In this document: positions 51,561 to 60,934 of the stretch, piece after piece
Numbering within the stretch: the first letter of the stretch is position 1
Layout of the letters: each line of letters begins with the position of its first letter
DNA from: an uncultured Formosa sp.
Lineage (GTDB): Bacteria; Bacteroidota; Bacteroidia; Flavobacteriales; Flavobacteriaceae
Length of the DNA: 64,000 nucleotides
Reading direction: 5' to 3'
NCBI RefSeq assembly: GCF_947500765.1
Contig: NZ_CANMTH010000003.1
Coordinates: 372,001-436,000, forward strand
The notes under the pieces: model-generated
What the model was told of the DNA's origin: nothing
The model's database searches: none
The model's input: the letters and a program-made list of their open reading frames with translations, nothing else
Translations under genes and position numbers: made by a program

Positions 51561-52292
51561 TTATTTATCTTTTTTATATAAAGGGATTAAATAGGTAATG
51601 GAGTATCCATAACCAAAACCAATGTCTACACTATCATAGGTTTTATAATAACCAGGAATGTAAAGGTTTTCAAAATTATCGAGTTCACTTTCTGAAAGCA
51701 AAATTTTGAATTCTACGTGAGCTCCAATATATAAATTAGAGACAATTTCTACTTTTAATCCACCAATTAATTCAGCCCATACTGCTGTTAAACCATCTTG
51801 TTCAATAGAATCTGAAGATGAATATTGAGGCGCCCAATATTGATTTTCTGTATAAACTGTATAGCTATTTAACGTTTGGCTAAATGTACTTGCTCCAACA
51901 CGAAAACCAGTATAAATCATGTTTTTCATATCTAACCAATTCTGATAAGCATTATAATCTATACCTGCTTTAAAATAGGTGCCTTTAGTGGTAACATCAT
52001 AATAATCGGTGTTTGTATTTTCATTTTCTGCACCAAATTCTCCAGCGATATATAAGTTTTTCGAGAGTCTATAATCTCCCATAATTTCAAAACCTTCATA
52101 ATCGTCTTCAAAAGCTGTTCGTGCAAGTTTACTTAATTCTAAACCAATACGTAAACCGTATTTTTCTTTTATTTTAATAGAATCTTTAGTGGCTTGCTTA
52201 ATACTATCGTTTTGAGCCGTAAGCGTTGTGCTAAAAAGAAAAAAACTAAAACTAGTACTAATGATAAAATTTAAAATGTTGTTCAGTCTCAT
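51561..52292 (-). CDS. DUF6048 family outer-membrane beta-barrel protein
   Basis: A 243-aa precursor: signal peptide to about residue 26 (TLTAQ), then alternating short beta strands (for example GLRIGLELSKLA, YFKAGIDYNAYQNW, IYTGFRVGAS, IGAHVEFKI), ending GYGYSITYLIPLYKKDK. This pattern suggests a small outer-membrane barrel. It is in an operon with DUF6452, overlapping it by 35 nt. The DUF6452-DUF6048 pair recurs in Flavobacteriaceae; function unknown. Confidence 0.8.
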   Translation of the reverse strand: MRLNNILNFIISTSFSFFLFSTTLTAQNDSIKQATKDSIKIKEKYGLRIGLELSKLARTAFEDDYEGFEIMGDYRLSKNLYIAGEFGAENENTNTDYYDVTTKGTYFKAGIDYNAYQNWLDMKNMIYTGFRVGASTFSQTLNSYTVYTENQYWAPQYSSSDSIEQDGLTAVWAELIGGLKVEIVSNLYIGAHVEFKILLSESELDNFENLYIPGYYKTYDSVDIGFGYGYSITYLIPLYKKDK

Positions 52293-52797
52293 CTTCTACA
52301 GATTGGTTATCGTCCACAGATCGTATTAATTGTATCCAATTATCACTATCTGGTTCTAAATTTATACTTACATTTCTATACACCGTTTTATACCCACAAG
52401 CACGAGATACATATACTTCTTCCATTTCATATGTTATAGTAATAATATCTTCGTTACCTGTTACAGTATCATCGCTATCGTCATCTGGTGTATCATTATC
52501 ATCTAAAACATACTCTTCGTAAAGCGAATATTGTGTACTGTTTTCTGTTGTTTTAAGCGGAATTGCAATAGAGTCTGTAGCTACAATCTCGTAGTCTGTT
52601 AACACATCGTCGTTTCCTACACCTTGTACATATAAATTGGTTACATCTAATAACTCATCCGTGTTAGGATTTGTTACATCATAAAACCGAATAATTAAAC
52701 TAGGTGTTGTTTCTGTATCGTTAGAGCAGATATCGTCTTTTTCACAGCCAAAAAAACATAGAGCTAGCAAAAGAATAATTACAAATGAATGTTTCAT
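52258..52797 (-). CDS. DUF6452 family lipoprotein
   Basis: A 179-aa lipoprotein: lipobox FFGC (Cys at about residue 18), then EKDDICSNDTETTPSLIIRFYD with the family's start motif. A low-complexity acidic stretch (DDNDTPDDDSDD) lies in the middle, and RACGYKTVYRNVSINL with a conserved Cys ends it. It overlaps the DUF6048 gene by 35 nt and lies 7 nt after rlmD. Likely an outer-membrane surface or periplasmic partner of the barrel protein. Confidence 0.82.
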   Translation of the reverse strand: MKHSFVIILLLALCFFGCEKDDICSNDTETTPSLIIRFYDVTNPNTDELLDVTNLYVQGVGNDDVLTDYEIVATDSIAIPLKTTENSTQYSLYEEYVLDDNDTPDDDSDDTVTGNEDIITITYEMEEVYVSRACGYKTVYRNVSINLEPDSDNWIQLIRSVDDNQSVEDETEQHFKFYH

Positions 52798-52804
52798 AAA
52801 TGAT

Positions 52805-54214
52805 TTATCTTTTTTCTAAAAGTACAACATTTTCTACGTGATGTGTTTGCGGAAACATATCTACAGCTTGTGTTTTAGTCACTTTATACACTTCATCCAT
52901 TAATGCTAAATCACGAGCTTGAGTAGCGCTATTACAACTAACATATACAATTTTTTTAGGAGAAACATTCAATAACATTTCTACCACATCTTTATGCATA
53001 CCATCTCTTGGAGGGTCTGTAATTATAACATCTGGATGTCCATGAGTGGTAATAAATTCTGTATTAAACACATTTTTCATATCACCTACATAGAAATCTA
53101 CATTGTCTATATTATTAGCTTTTGCATTTTCTTTGGCCGCTAATATAGCATCTGGTACAGCTTCTACACCAACTACTTTTTTTGCGTTTTTAGCAACGAA
53201 TTGGGCAATAGTACCTGTTCCTGTATATAAATCATAAACCAATTCTTGGCCTGTTAAACCTGCAAATTCGCGAGCAACTTTATATAATTCGTATGCTTGA
53301 TCTGAATTTGTTTGATAAAAAGATTTGGCATTAATTTTAAATTTTAAACCTTCCATATCTTCAAAGATATGATCACGTCCACTAAAACATACAATGTCCT
53401 GATCGTAAATCGTGTCGTTAGCTTTGGTATTTATAACATAAAGTAAAGACGTAATTTCAGGGAATGCTTCAGCAAGATAATTTAGTAATAATTCACGTTT
53501 TTCTTTATCTTCTTTAAAGAATTGAATTAATATCATTAATTCTCCAGTAGATGCTGTACGTATCATTAATGTACGTAATAATCCGGTTTGATTTCTTGTA
53601 TTAAAAAATTCCAAATCGTTTTCAATAGCAAATGCTTTTACGGCATTTCTAATAGCATTTGAAGGATCTGCTTGTAAATGACATTTATTAATGTCTAAAA
53701 TTTTATCCCACATACCTGGAATATGAAATCCTAATGCATTTTTATCACCTAAATCTTCATCAGACTGAATTTCTTCTAACGTTAACCATCGGCTATCACT
53801 AAAAGAAAATTCCATTTTGTTTCTGTAAAAATACTGTTCTGCAGAACCTAAAATAGGAGAGACCTCTGGTAGTTCTATATGACCTAAACGACGTAAGTTG
53901 TTTTCAACTTCTTTTTGTTTGTAAAATAGCTGCCAGTTATAATCCATATCTTGCCATTTACACCCACCACAAACACCAAAATGCTCGCATGCTGGAGTTG
54001 TACGTTTATCAGACAATTTATGAAAAACCGTAGCTTTACCTTCGTAGTATGCTTTACGTTTTTTATAAGTTTGAATATCTACGACATCGCCTGGTACGGC
54101 ATTTGGTAAAAAAATGACTGCTCCCTCTGGAGATTTTGCGATGGTTTTCCCTTTTGCTCCTGCATCAAGGACTTCTATATTTGTAAAAACTTGTTTTCTA
54201 TTTCTTCTAGACAT
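52805..54214 (-). CDS. rlmD: 23S rRNA (uracil-1939-C5)-methyltransferase RlmD-like
   Basis: A 469-aa TRAM-containing methyltransferase, from the ATG at 54214 (MSRRNRKQVF). A longer frame would add 59 implausible residues. TRAM domain about 5-65; Fe-S motif CEHFGVCGGC (about 78-87), with the fourth Cys further on. Catalytic domain: VYDLYTGTGTIAQF (motif I), TDPPRDGM (motif IV) and VYVSCNSATQARD with the nucleophilic Cys. It is the RlmD/RumA family; RlmCD-like dual specificity is possible. It shares an operon with the DUF6452/DUF6048 pair. Confidence 0.9.
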   Translation of the reverse strand: MSRRNRKQVFTNIEVLDAGAKGKTIAKSPEGAVIFLPNAVPGDVVDIQTYKKRKAYYEGKATVFHKLSDKRTTPACEHFGVCGGCKWQDMDYNWQLFYKQKEVENNLRRLGHIELPEVSPILGSAEQYFYRNKMEFSFSDSRWLTLEEIQSDEDLGDKNALGFHIPGMWDKILDINKCHLQADPSNAIRNAVKAFAIENDLEFFNTRNQTGLLRTLMIRTASTGELMILIQFFKEDKEKRELLLNYLAEAFPEITSLLYVINTKANDTIYDQDIVCFSGRDHIFEDMEGLKFKINAKSFYQTNSDQAYELYKVAREFAGLTGQELVYDLYTGTGTIAQFVAKNAKKVVGVEAVPDAILAAKENAKANNIDNVDFYVGDMKNVFNTEFITTHGHPDVIITDPPRDGMHKDVVEMLLNVSPKKIVYVSCNSATQARDLALMDEVYKVTKTQAVDMFPQTHHVENVVLLEKR

Positions 54215-54458
54215 GCGACAAAAATAAGGTGTTTTTAGCTTTTGTTTACACGTCTTCACATATTTTTTAGAAACGAATTGCATTTTTAAATGAATATAAT
54301 GTAGAATGCATTTAAAAATGTAACATATTATTTTAATCCGCTTTTTATATTTAGTAATTTGCAAACAGTTTAATGGATGATTTCTCTCCATCTCAAAATT
54401 TTATAATTAATTAGAGACAAGGTAGGAATAGAAAATTATCAATTTAAAATATATTAAA

Positions 54459-55703
54459 ATGGCTGTTTTAGACCAATTAACTTCTCAGCAAGCAATTGAC
54501 TTAGAAAACCAATACGGTGCACACAATTATCATCCGCTACCTGTAGTACTAACAAAAGGCGAAGGCGTTTTTGTTTGGGATGTAGAAGGCAAAAAGTATT
54601 ACGATTTTTTATCGGCATACTCTGCGGTAAATCAAGGACACTGTCACCCCAAAATTGTGGGAGCAATGATAGAGCAAGCCCAACAATTAACATTAACATC
54701 TCGTGCATTTTATAATGACATGCTAGGGAAATACGAAAAATTTGCTTGTGAATATTTCGGTTTCGATAAATTATTACCCATGAATACTGGTGCAGAAGCT
54801 GTAGAAACAGCTTTAAAACTTTGTAGAAAATGGGCTTACGAAGTTAAGGGTGTTGAAGAAAATGAAGCTGAAATTATAGTATGCGAAAATAATTTTCATG
54901 GACGTACTACAACAATAATCTCTTTTTCTAACGATCCTATAGCTCGTGAAAATTTTGGTCCGTTTACAAATGGATTTATTAAAATTGAATACGATAATTT
55001 AAAAGAGCTAGAAGCTGCATTAAAAAACAATCCTAACGTAGCCGGATTCCTAGTCGAACCTATTCAAGGTGAAGCAGGAGTGTATGTACCAAGCGAAGGA
55101 TATTTATCTAAAGCTAAAGCGTTATGCGAAAAATATAATGTTTTATTTATTGCAGATGAAGTGCAAACTGGTATTGCTAGAACGGGACAATTATTAGCTG
55201 TAAATCATGAAAATGTAAAACCAGATTTACTAATTCTTGGTAAAGCATTAAGCGGAGGAGCTTATCCTGTAAGTGCGGTTTTAGCAGATAATGTGGTTAT
55301 GGATGTCATTAAACCAGGTAACCACGGAAGTACTTTTGGAGGTAATCCTATTGCTGCAGCTGTAGCTATTGCTGCACTTAATGTAGTTACAGATGAAGGT
55401 TTAGCAAAAAATGCTGAAGTTTTAGGACAATTGTTTAGAAGTGAATTAAATAAATATATTGAAGTTAGTTCTATAGCAAAATTAGTTAGAGGTAAAGGCT
55501 TATTAAATGCCATTGTAATTGATGAAGATGAAAATAGCGAAACCGCTTGGAACATTTGTTTAGCACTTCGTGATAACGGATTGTTAGCCAAACCAACACA
55601 CGGAAACATTATCCGTTTTGCTCCGCCTTTAGTTATGAATAGAGAGCAATTATTAGATTGTGTATCTATAATAGTTAAAACTTTAAAACAATTTGAAAAG
55701 TAG
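54459..55703 (+). CDS. rocD: ornithine-oxo-acid transaminase
   Basis: A 414-aa class III PLP aminotransferase. AYSAVNQGHCHPKI (about 49-62), MNTGAEAVETALKLCRKW (phosphate loop), ADEVQTGIARTG (PLP-ring Asp) and LILGKALSGGAYP (Schiff-base Lys) are all intact. Converts ornithine and 2-oxoglutarate to glutamate semialdehyde and glutamate in arginine and proline metabolism. Length is normal. Upstream 240 bp is the divergent promoter region to rlmD; a terminator follows at 55724. Confidence 0.93.
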   Translation: MAVLDQLTSQQAIDLENQYGAHNYHPLPVVLTKGEGVFVWDVEGKKYYDFLSAYSAVNQGHCHPKIVGAMIEQAQQLTLTSRAFYNDMLGKYEKFACEYFGFDKLLPMNTGAEAVETALKLCRKWAYEVKGVEENEAEIIVCENNFHGRTTTIISFSNDPIARENFGPFTNGFIKIEYDNLKELEAALKNNPNVAGFLVEPIQGEAGVYVPSEGYLSKAKALCEKYNVLFIADEVQTGIARTGQLLAVNHENVKPDLLILGKALSGGAYPVSAVLADNVVMDVIKPGNHGSTFGGNPIAAAVAIAALNVVTDEGLAKNAEVLGQLFRSELNKYIEVSSIAKLVRGKGLLNAIVIDEDENSETAWNICLALRDNGLLAKPTHGNIIRFAPPLVMNREQLLDCVSIIVKTLKQFEK

Positions 55704-55723
55704 ATTTTCGAATAAATTCTAAT

Positions 55724-55762
55724 AAAAAAAGCGATTCTTTAATTTAAAGAATCGCTTTTTTT
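55724..55762. terminator. bidirectional terminator
   Basis: A stem of about 19 bp with GCGATTCTTTAA, flanked by A and T runs, between convergent rocD and the CCC-motif gene. Confidence 0.92.
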
Positions 55763-55788
55763 ATTTATAAGAAGATGTTTAAAGTTTT

Positions 55789-56121
55789 TTAAACTTCATT
55801 TCCACCTGCTTCAATACCTTGTTGTATTTGTTGAATTTGTTCTGTCATGACATCCCAATCGGTAGTCGCAATATTGTAAATAGAATACAATACAAATAAA
55901 CCGTTTAGTATTAAGACAATCATGGCTATTGTTTTTGCAGTATTCATCCCTTCAATATTATCATAATTTTCAGGATTCAGTTCTACATCTTTTAAACTGT
56001 TATGTGCCATATAAAAGGCAATACCAGCAGGAATAACACCCATACCTGCAAAACAGCAACACATAAGTCCTAAAATTGATAACAGGTAAATTGGTGTGGT
56101 TTTTAAATAATTTCTTTCCAT
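55789..56121 (-). CDS. CCC motif membrane protein
   Basis: A 110-aa protein with two helices (about 9-38, containing MCCCFAGMGVIPAGIAFYMA, and 64-84). The CCC triplet and the YMAHNSLKDVELNP loop identify the Bacteroidota CCC-motif family, related to TM2/interferon-induced transmembrane proteins. Function unknown. It follows a DUF2752 gene by 7 nt, a frequent association. Confidence 0.85.
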   Translation of the reverse strand: MERNYLKTTPIYLLSILGLMCCCFAGMGVIPAGIAFYMAHNSLKDVELNPENYDNIEGMNTAKTIAMIVLILNGLFVLYSIYNIATTDWDVMTEQIQQIQQGIEAGGNEV

Positions 56122-56128
56122 AGTTGTA

Positions 56129-56422
56129 CTAAAGGTTTGTGGTTGATAGTTTAATTATATAACTAAGTACAATAATAACGATATTAATAATAAAAAGCCA
56201 TTTTTTAATAGTTTCTTGACCTTTAAAAGACTTGAATATATTGAAGACTAAAAAGGCCGTAAAAAGAATAAGCGTATAAATTGCAGGATACATTTTAAAA
56301 GCAGCAATAAAATTGCCATTTAAAATTAAGGCAACCGAACGCTGCAAACCACAGCCCAAACAATCGAAGCCTAAGAATTTTTTAGTTAAACATGGGAGCA
56401 TGTAATCTTCTGGAGAAAACAT
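56129..56422 (-). CDS. DUF2752 family membrane protein
   Basis: A 97-aa protein with three short helices. DCLGCGLQRSVALILNG (about 19-35) is the DUF2752 CxxCGxxR motif, possibly a metal or thiol site. Role unknown. Operon with the CCC-motif gene downstream. Confidence 0.87.
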   Translation of the reverse strand: MFSPEDYMLPCLTKKFLGFDCLGCGLQRSVALILNGNFIAAFKMYPAIYTLILFTAFLVFNIFKSFKGQETIKKWLFIINIVIIVLSYIIKLSTTNL

Positions 56423-56537
56423 AAATAGTTGGGTTTAGAATTACAAATATAAATTATAATCATGCAATTTATATAGAAGAATTTGAAACTACTTTATATA
56501 AAATTGTAATTTTGATTTTTAATCTGAAACTAAAATC

Positions 56538-56738
56538 ATGAAATCGTCCCAAACCTTAAACTATATATTAATTATCTTCGGAATACTTGTGGCTATGTAT
56601 GCCAAAGTAGATGACTCTGAAAACACATACCTCTTAATTCTAGGTATTTGTTGTTTGCTTTTTGGGGTATTTAAAATCTCGCAAACTATTCCAAGTAAAA
56701 AAGATCAAGACGATAATTTTATTAAAGAAGATGAATAA
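56538..56738 (+). CDS. small membrane protein, 66 aa, unknown
   Basis: Two membrane helices (about 8-22 and 29-47) with a polar DDSENTY turn, then an acidic tail (SKKDQDDNFIKEDE). Its stop lies 1 nt before the Smr gene start (56740), so the two are co-translated. No family recognised. Confidence 0.65.
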   Translation: MKSSQTLNYILIIFGILVAMYAKVDDSENTYLLILGICCLLFGVFKISQTIPSKKDQDDNFIKEDE

Positions 56739-56739
56739 T

Positions 56740-57297
56740 ATGAATTTTAAAAAAGGAGATACTGTTTCTGTTTTAGATGAAGATATGTCTGGAACTGTTT
56801 TAAAAGTTGATGGAACTACCGTTTCTATTGAAACTATAGATGGATTTATGTTAAATTTTGAAACTCACGAACTCATTAAAATTAATACAGATCCGCATTT
56901 AGATTCTCAGATTTTTAGAGCGAGTTCTTTAAGCCAAGTTATTTCAGAAAAGGAAGAATATAAACCTAGAAAATCGGTTAAAATTAAACCTAAAGAACGT
57001 TTTGAGCCCACTATGGAAGTCGATTTACATATCCATAATTTGGCAAAATCGACTAAAAATATGGGAAATTACGATATGCTAACGTTACAGTTAGATACCG
57101 CTAAATTTAAGTTAGAATTTGCTATAAAAAACAGAATTCAGAAAGTAGTTTTTATTCATGGCGTAGGTGAAGGTGTGCTTAAAATGGAATTAGAGTACTT
57201 ATTTAATCATTACGATAATGTGAAATTTTACGATGCCAATTATCAAAAATATGGAGTAGGAGCAACAGAGGTTTATATCTTTCAAAATGTAAAATAA
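56740..57297 (+). CDS. Smr domain protein (MutS2-related, DUF2027 type)
   Basis: A 185-aa protein. The N-terminal 60 residues form an SH3-like barrel (FKKGDTVSVLDEDMSGTVLKV) and the C-terminal 90 an Smr domain: MEVDLHIHNLAKS (DLHIH) and VFIHGVGEGVLKMEL (HGxGxG). Smr domains nick or bind branched DNA, or cleave mRNA in collided ribosomes. The start at 56740 follows the previous stop; an ATG three codons earlier overlaps that gene. Ends at the terminator at 57305. Confidence 0.88.
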   Translation: MNFKKGDTVSVLDEDMSGTVLKVDGTTVSIETIDGFMLNFETHELIKINTDPHLDSQIFRASSLSQVISEKEEYKPRKSVKIKPKERFEPTMEVDLHIHNLAKSTKNMGNYDMLTLQLDTAKFKLEFAIKNRIQKVVFIHGVGEGVLKMELEYLFNHYDNVKFYDANYQKYGVGATEVYIFQNVK

Positions 57298-57304
57298 AGA
57301 TTAT

Positions 57305-57345
57305 AAAAAAGCGACCATATTTTAAATAAATATGGTCGCTTTTTT
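57305..57345. terminator. bidirectional terminator
   Basis: GCGACCATATTT pairs with AAATATGGTCGC inside A6/T6 flanks, between convergent genes. Confidence 0.92.
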
Positions 57346-57362
57346 ATGTAATAAATATTGAG

Positions 57363-58820
57363 TTATTCTTTTATCTCTTTTACGTCTTCATCCGAGACAC
57401 AACTAAATAAACACTTTTGTTTTATTAAACTAGAGACTCCTTCTGGCAACATAGCTTCCCAACCAGGTTCGTTATTAGCAATCATTCTTAATACTTCTCT
57501 AGAGAATACAGATAAGATAGTCTGATCGTAATCGGTAATATCTACCACTTTACCATTGTATTTAAAGAACTTGTATAATTCTTTCATACGTGGGTGCACT
57601 TTTAAGTTTTCACTATCTGTTAAATGTCCGTTTTCGTCTGTCATTGGATACAGATACACACGCAGATCTTTAAAGAATAATTTTCCGAAAGCTTCCAAAA
57701 TTCCACCGCTTAAATGGCGGTAATATTTTTCATCGAATATATCGACTAGGTTATTTACTCCCATAGCTAATCCCATACGGTTTTTAGTATATTGAGAGAA
57801 GTATTCTACTAATTTATAATACTCTTGGAAATTAGATATTAATACCGTTTGGCCTAAAGAACAAAGCAGTTTAGCGCGATCTAAGAAATCTTGTTCATCA
57901 ATTTCTCCTTCAGCACGTAGGTTAGATAAAGTGATCTCAAAAATAACTTTAGTATTATTTTCGTCAACCTTATTCTCCTTAATAAACATTTCGTACGATT
58001 TATGAAACATATCCATGTTTACTTTCGTAACAGGTCTATAACTTCCGCGTAGTGCTAAAATATTTTTCTTATATAAAACTCGAGCAGGTAAAACGTTGTT
58101 TCCGTCTGGATCAAACATTACAGCATCAGTCATACCATTTTTTACCAACTGTAAACTCATTAATCGGTTATCTACATTTTCAAAAATAGGTCCCGAGAAG
58201 TTTATGGTATCAATTTCAATCTGATCTTTATCTAAATGATCGTATAAATAGCGTAATAATTTTTTAGGCTCGTTATACTTATAAAATGCTCCGTAAATAA
58301 GGTTTGTACCTAATACACCAAGTGTTTCTTGTTGTAATCTAGCATCTGTTTCTTTAAATCTAAGGTGTAACGTAATTTCGTTATAATCTTGATCTGGAGC
58401 GACCTGATAACGTAGTCCAACCCAACCGTGTCCCTTAAATTGTTTTGCAAAATCGATAGTAGTTACCGTGTTTGCAAAAGAGAAAAACATTTTATTAGGA
58501 TGCTTATCTCGTGTAATACGTTCTTCAATCAATCTAATTTCGTGATCAAGCATTTTCATTAAACGCGCCTCGGTAACATATCTACCATCTTTTTCAACTC
58601 CGTAAACAGCATCACTAAAAGATTTATCATAAGCAGACATAGCCTTTGCTATAGTTCCAGAGGCTCCTCCAGCTCTAAAAAAGTGTCGAACAGTCTCTTG
58701 ACCTGCCCCAATTTCAGCAAACGTACCATAAATGTTTTCATTTAAATTGATTCGAAGTGCTTTCGTTTTTAACGAAGGTATGTCTTCAATCTTTTTGTCT
58801 CCTATCAGGGTGATTTCCAT
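57363..58820 (-). CDS. conserved protein of unknown function (auto-annotated as NMN adenylyltransferase)
   Basis: A 485-aa soluble protein, MEITLIGDKKIEDIPSL at the N-terminus. It is strongly conserved across Bacteroidota and beyond; pipelines often call it nicotinate-nucleotide adenylyltransferase or TonB-related. I see neither the HxGH and SxTxxR nucleotidyl motifs nor a signal peptide or barrel pattern, so both labels are unsupported. Notable are GAGQETVRHFFRAGGASGTIAKAMSAYD and the C-terminal CLFSCVSDEDV with two cysteines. Function unknown. Confidence 0.75.
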   Translation of the reverse strand: MEITLIGDKKIEDIPSLKTKALRINLNENIYGTFAEIGAGQETVRHFFRAGGASGTIAKAMSAYDKSFSDAVYGVEKDGRYVTEARLMKMLDHEIRLIEERITRDKHPNKMFFSFANTVTTIDFAKQFKGHGWVGLRYQVAPDQDYNEITLHLRFKETDARLQQETLGVLGTNLIYGAFYKYNEPKKLLRYLYDHLDKDQIEIDTINFSGPIFENVDNRLMSLQLVKNGMTDAVMFDPDGNNVLPARVLYKKNILALRGSYRPVTKVNMDMFHKSYEMFIKENKVDENNTKVIFEITLSNLRAEGEIDEQDFLDRAKLLCSLGQTVLISNFQEYYKLVEYFSQYTKNRMGLAMGVNNLVDIFDEKYYRHLSGGILEAFGKLFFKDLRVYLYPMTDENGHLTDSENLKVHPRMKELYKFFKYNGKVVDITDYDQTILSVFSREVLRMIANNEPGWEAMLPEGVSSLIKQKCLFSCVSDEDVKEIKE

Positions 58821-58921
58821 GTATAATTGTAGATTAGAATAAATGTATCTCTTACAAAGGTATTAAATTAGCCTACTAAACAAAAAAATAAGTCTATTTT
58901 TGTAGTAAATCTTTAACAGTT

Positions 58922-59683
58922 TTGAAAATCACTTTTTTAGGCACCGGAACATCCCAAGGTGTCCCCATTATTGGTAGTAATCACCCCGTTTGTTTAAGTC
59001 ATGATACTAAAGATAAACGGCTTCGTGTCTCGGTTTTAATTGAATGGGATGACTTTTGTTATGTGGTAGATTGTGGTCCTGATTTTAGGCAACAAATGCT
59101 TACTAATCATGTAAATAAAATTGATGGTATTTTATTTACTCACGAACATGCAGATCATACGGCTGGTTTAGACGATATTAGACCATTTTTTTTTCGGCAA
59201 GGTAATATAGATATTTATGGACATAAACGTGTTTTAGATTCTTTAGCAATACGTTTTGATTATATTTTTACAACAGAAAATAAATATCCAGGAGCACCAA
59301 GTGTAGATTCTCATGAAATTACTAATACTTCGTTTAAACTGAAAAATTTAGACATTATGCCTATAAATGGAATGCATAATAAACTACAAGTTTTCGGATT
59401 TAGATTCAAGGATTTTGCTTATTTAACCGATATGAAAACGATAGCAGATTCTGAAATAGAGAAATTAAAAGGCGTGAAAGTTTTAGTCGTAAATGCATTA
59501 AGAATAGAACCTCATATTTCCCATTTTAATTTAGAAGAGGCTTTAGATTTTATTAATAAAGTACAACCTGAAAAAGCCTATTTAACACATATAAGTCACT
59601 TGCTAGGTTTTCATAAAACCGTAGAAAAAAACTTACCAAAACACGTATATTTAGCTTACGATAACCTACAAATAACTATATAA
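58922..59683 (+). CDS. MBL-fold metallo-hydrolase (PhnP/RNase Z-like), TTG start
   Basis: A 253-aa metallo-beta-lactamase-fold enzyme. The N-terminus MKITFLGTGTSQGVPIIG is the family pattern and begins at a TTG codon (58922); no ATG lies in frame in a plausible place. THEHADHTAGLDDIRPF (about 78-94) is HxHxDH, and AYLTDMK and THISHLLGFH give further ligands. Resembles PhnP phosphodiesterase and RNase Z-like proteins; specificity is not clear. Overlaps the next gene by 1 nt. Confidence 0.87.
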   Translation: MKITFLGTGTSQGVPIIGSNHPVCLSHDTKDKRLRVSVLIEWDDFCYVVDCGPDFRQQMLTNHVNKIDGILFTHEHADHTAGLDDIRPFFFRQGNIDIYGHKRVLDSLAIRFDYIFTTENKYPGAPSVDSHEITNTSFKLKNLDIMPINGMHNKLQVFGFRFKDFAYLTDMKTIADSEIEKLKGVKVLVVNALRIEPHISHFNLEEALDFINKVQPEKAYLTHISHLLGFHKTVEKNLPKHVYLAYDNLQITI

Positions 59684-60180
59684 TGAAACAGAGAATTTTT
59701 ATGTACCTGTTTATCTTTTCATTACTTCTTATTTTATTTCAATATGTAAATGCCAAGAATGTTTTTGAAGATGATATTCGAACCATTGAAAAAAGTAATG
59801 CCAAAGTCGAAACCTTAACAGATTCTATTGCTGTTTTACATGATAAAATTTTTGAATTATCGCACTTCAATATTGATCAAAATGAAGATGCAATTACCTA
59901 TTTTGAAAACAAAGGTTTAGATGTAGAAGCATTAGTTCCATTTATTAAAGATGAAATTTACAGTAATAATGTAAGAGGAGGAAATCCTTTAATTCCATAT
60001 GCAGCAAATGAGGGTAAAACCATGCTGATTAATTCTATTAAAATTCTAAATCATAAATGGCTAATTGCCGATTTCTCTGATGGTATTTTTTGGGGAGAAC
60101 TTTTAGTGAAGTATGAAGTAATTAATCAGAATGAAGTGACTTTTAATGTAATAGATTCTTTATTATATCCGCTTCGTTAA
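59683..60180 (+). CDS. exported or anchored protein of unknown function, 165 aa
   Basis: N-terminal hydrophobic segment (about 5-24) acts as signal or anchor. The rest is mixed, with TLTDSIAVLHDKIFELSHF (helix) and a C-terminal NHKWLIADFSDGIFWGELLVKYEV. No domain recognised. It is translationally coupled to the MBL hydrolase (TAATG), so they may work together. Ends at a terminator at 60207. Confidence 0.68.
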   Translation: MKQRIFMYLFIFSLLLILFQYVNAKNVFEDDIRTIEKSNAKVETLTDSIAVLHDKIFELSHFNIDQNEDAITYFENKGLDVEALVPFIKDEIYSNNVRGGNPLIPYAANEGKTMLINSIKILNHKWLIADFSDGIFWGELLVKYEVINQNEVTFNVIDSLLYPLR

Positions 60181-60206
60181 TTACTTTATTTCTTTAAAGA
60201 ACACAT

Positions 60207-60253
60207 AAAAAAAGTGTCGAAAATCATATTTAAATGATTTTCGACACTTTTTT
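60207..60253. terminator. bidirectional terminator
   Basis: About 20 bp of stem (AAAGTGTCGAAAATCAT with ATGATTTTCGACACTTT) and T run, between convergent genes. Confidence 0.92.
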
Positions 60254-60282
60254 ATTATTAGAATATATATTTTAAATTGGAT

Positions 60283-60933
60283 CTAAATGAATTTAGATAA
60301 CCATGTTTTTAAATCCTTAAAATTTTGTGGTGCCACACCATGTCCCACAGGATATTCGTGGTATTCGTGTTTAATATGTAATCCATCTAAAATACCAGGC
60401 GTTTTTCTAGCCCAATCTACCGGTATTACTTGATCTACACTACCATGAGAACAGAAGAAATTTAAATGCTTATAATCTTCTGTATTATGGTTTGTTGGAA
60501 TAATTTCAGAATTCACATACCCACTTAAAGCTATAATATTATTTACTTTTTCCGGATACGTTAATGCCACAGCATAACTTAAAATACTACCTTGACTAAA
60601 GCCTAAAAGCGTTACATTGTCTTTATTTACAGGATAATTTTCTTTAGCTTCATCTATAAATTTAGAAATTAAATCTCGAGATGTTCTGGCTTGATCATCG
60701 TCACTCCATTTTCCATTTTGTTCATCAAAATTAATAGCATACCAAGCATTGCCGTAAGGTTGCATGGCAAATGGTGCACGTACTGAAATAATAAACAGCT
60801 CTTCTGGTAATTCTGATGCAAATGAGAACAAGTCGTTTTCGTCGCTACCATAACCATGAAACATGATTAAAAGTGGTGCGTTTTCCTTCAATATTGAAGG
60901 TCGTGTAATATGATATAAACTAAGGTCTTTCAT
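60283..60933 (-). CDS. alpha/beta hydrolase (carboxylesterase/phospholipase-like)
   Basis: A 216-aa hydrolase from the ATG at 60933 (MKDLSLYHI), 1 nt after the preceding stop; earlier ATGs overlap that gene. FHGYGSDENDLF is the oxyanion region, LLGFSQGSILS (GxSxG) the nucleophile elbow, CSHGSVDQVIPV the acid and PVGHGVAP the His. It is the YpfH/EstA-like carboxylesterase family. Fourth in the operon BatA-DHO-like-DUF4870-esterase. Confidence 0.87.
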   Translation of the reverse strand: MKDLSLYHITRPSILKENAPLLIMFHGYGSDENDLFSFASELPEELFIISVRAPFAMQPYGNAWYAINFDEQNGKWSDDDQARTSRDLISKFIDEAKENYPVNKDNVTLLGFSQGSILSYAVALTYPEKVNNIIALSGYVNSEIIPTNHNTEDYKHLNFFCSHGSVDQVIPVDWARKTPGILDGLHIKHEYHEYPVGHGVAPQNFKDLKTWLSKFI

Positions 60934-60934
60934 T

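Noticed and set aside
54215..54391. 59-residue N-terminal extension of RlmD
   Set aside because: The extra residues are low-complexity Lys/Cys/Tyr-rich and unlike any TRAM protein; the ATG at 54214 gives the normal start.
57363..58820. Nicotinate-nucleotide adenylyltransferase
   Set aside because: HxGH and SxTxxR motifs are not present, and length is more than double that of NadD.
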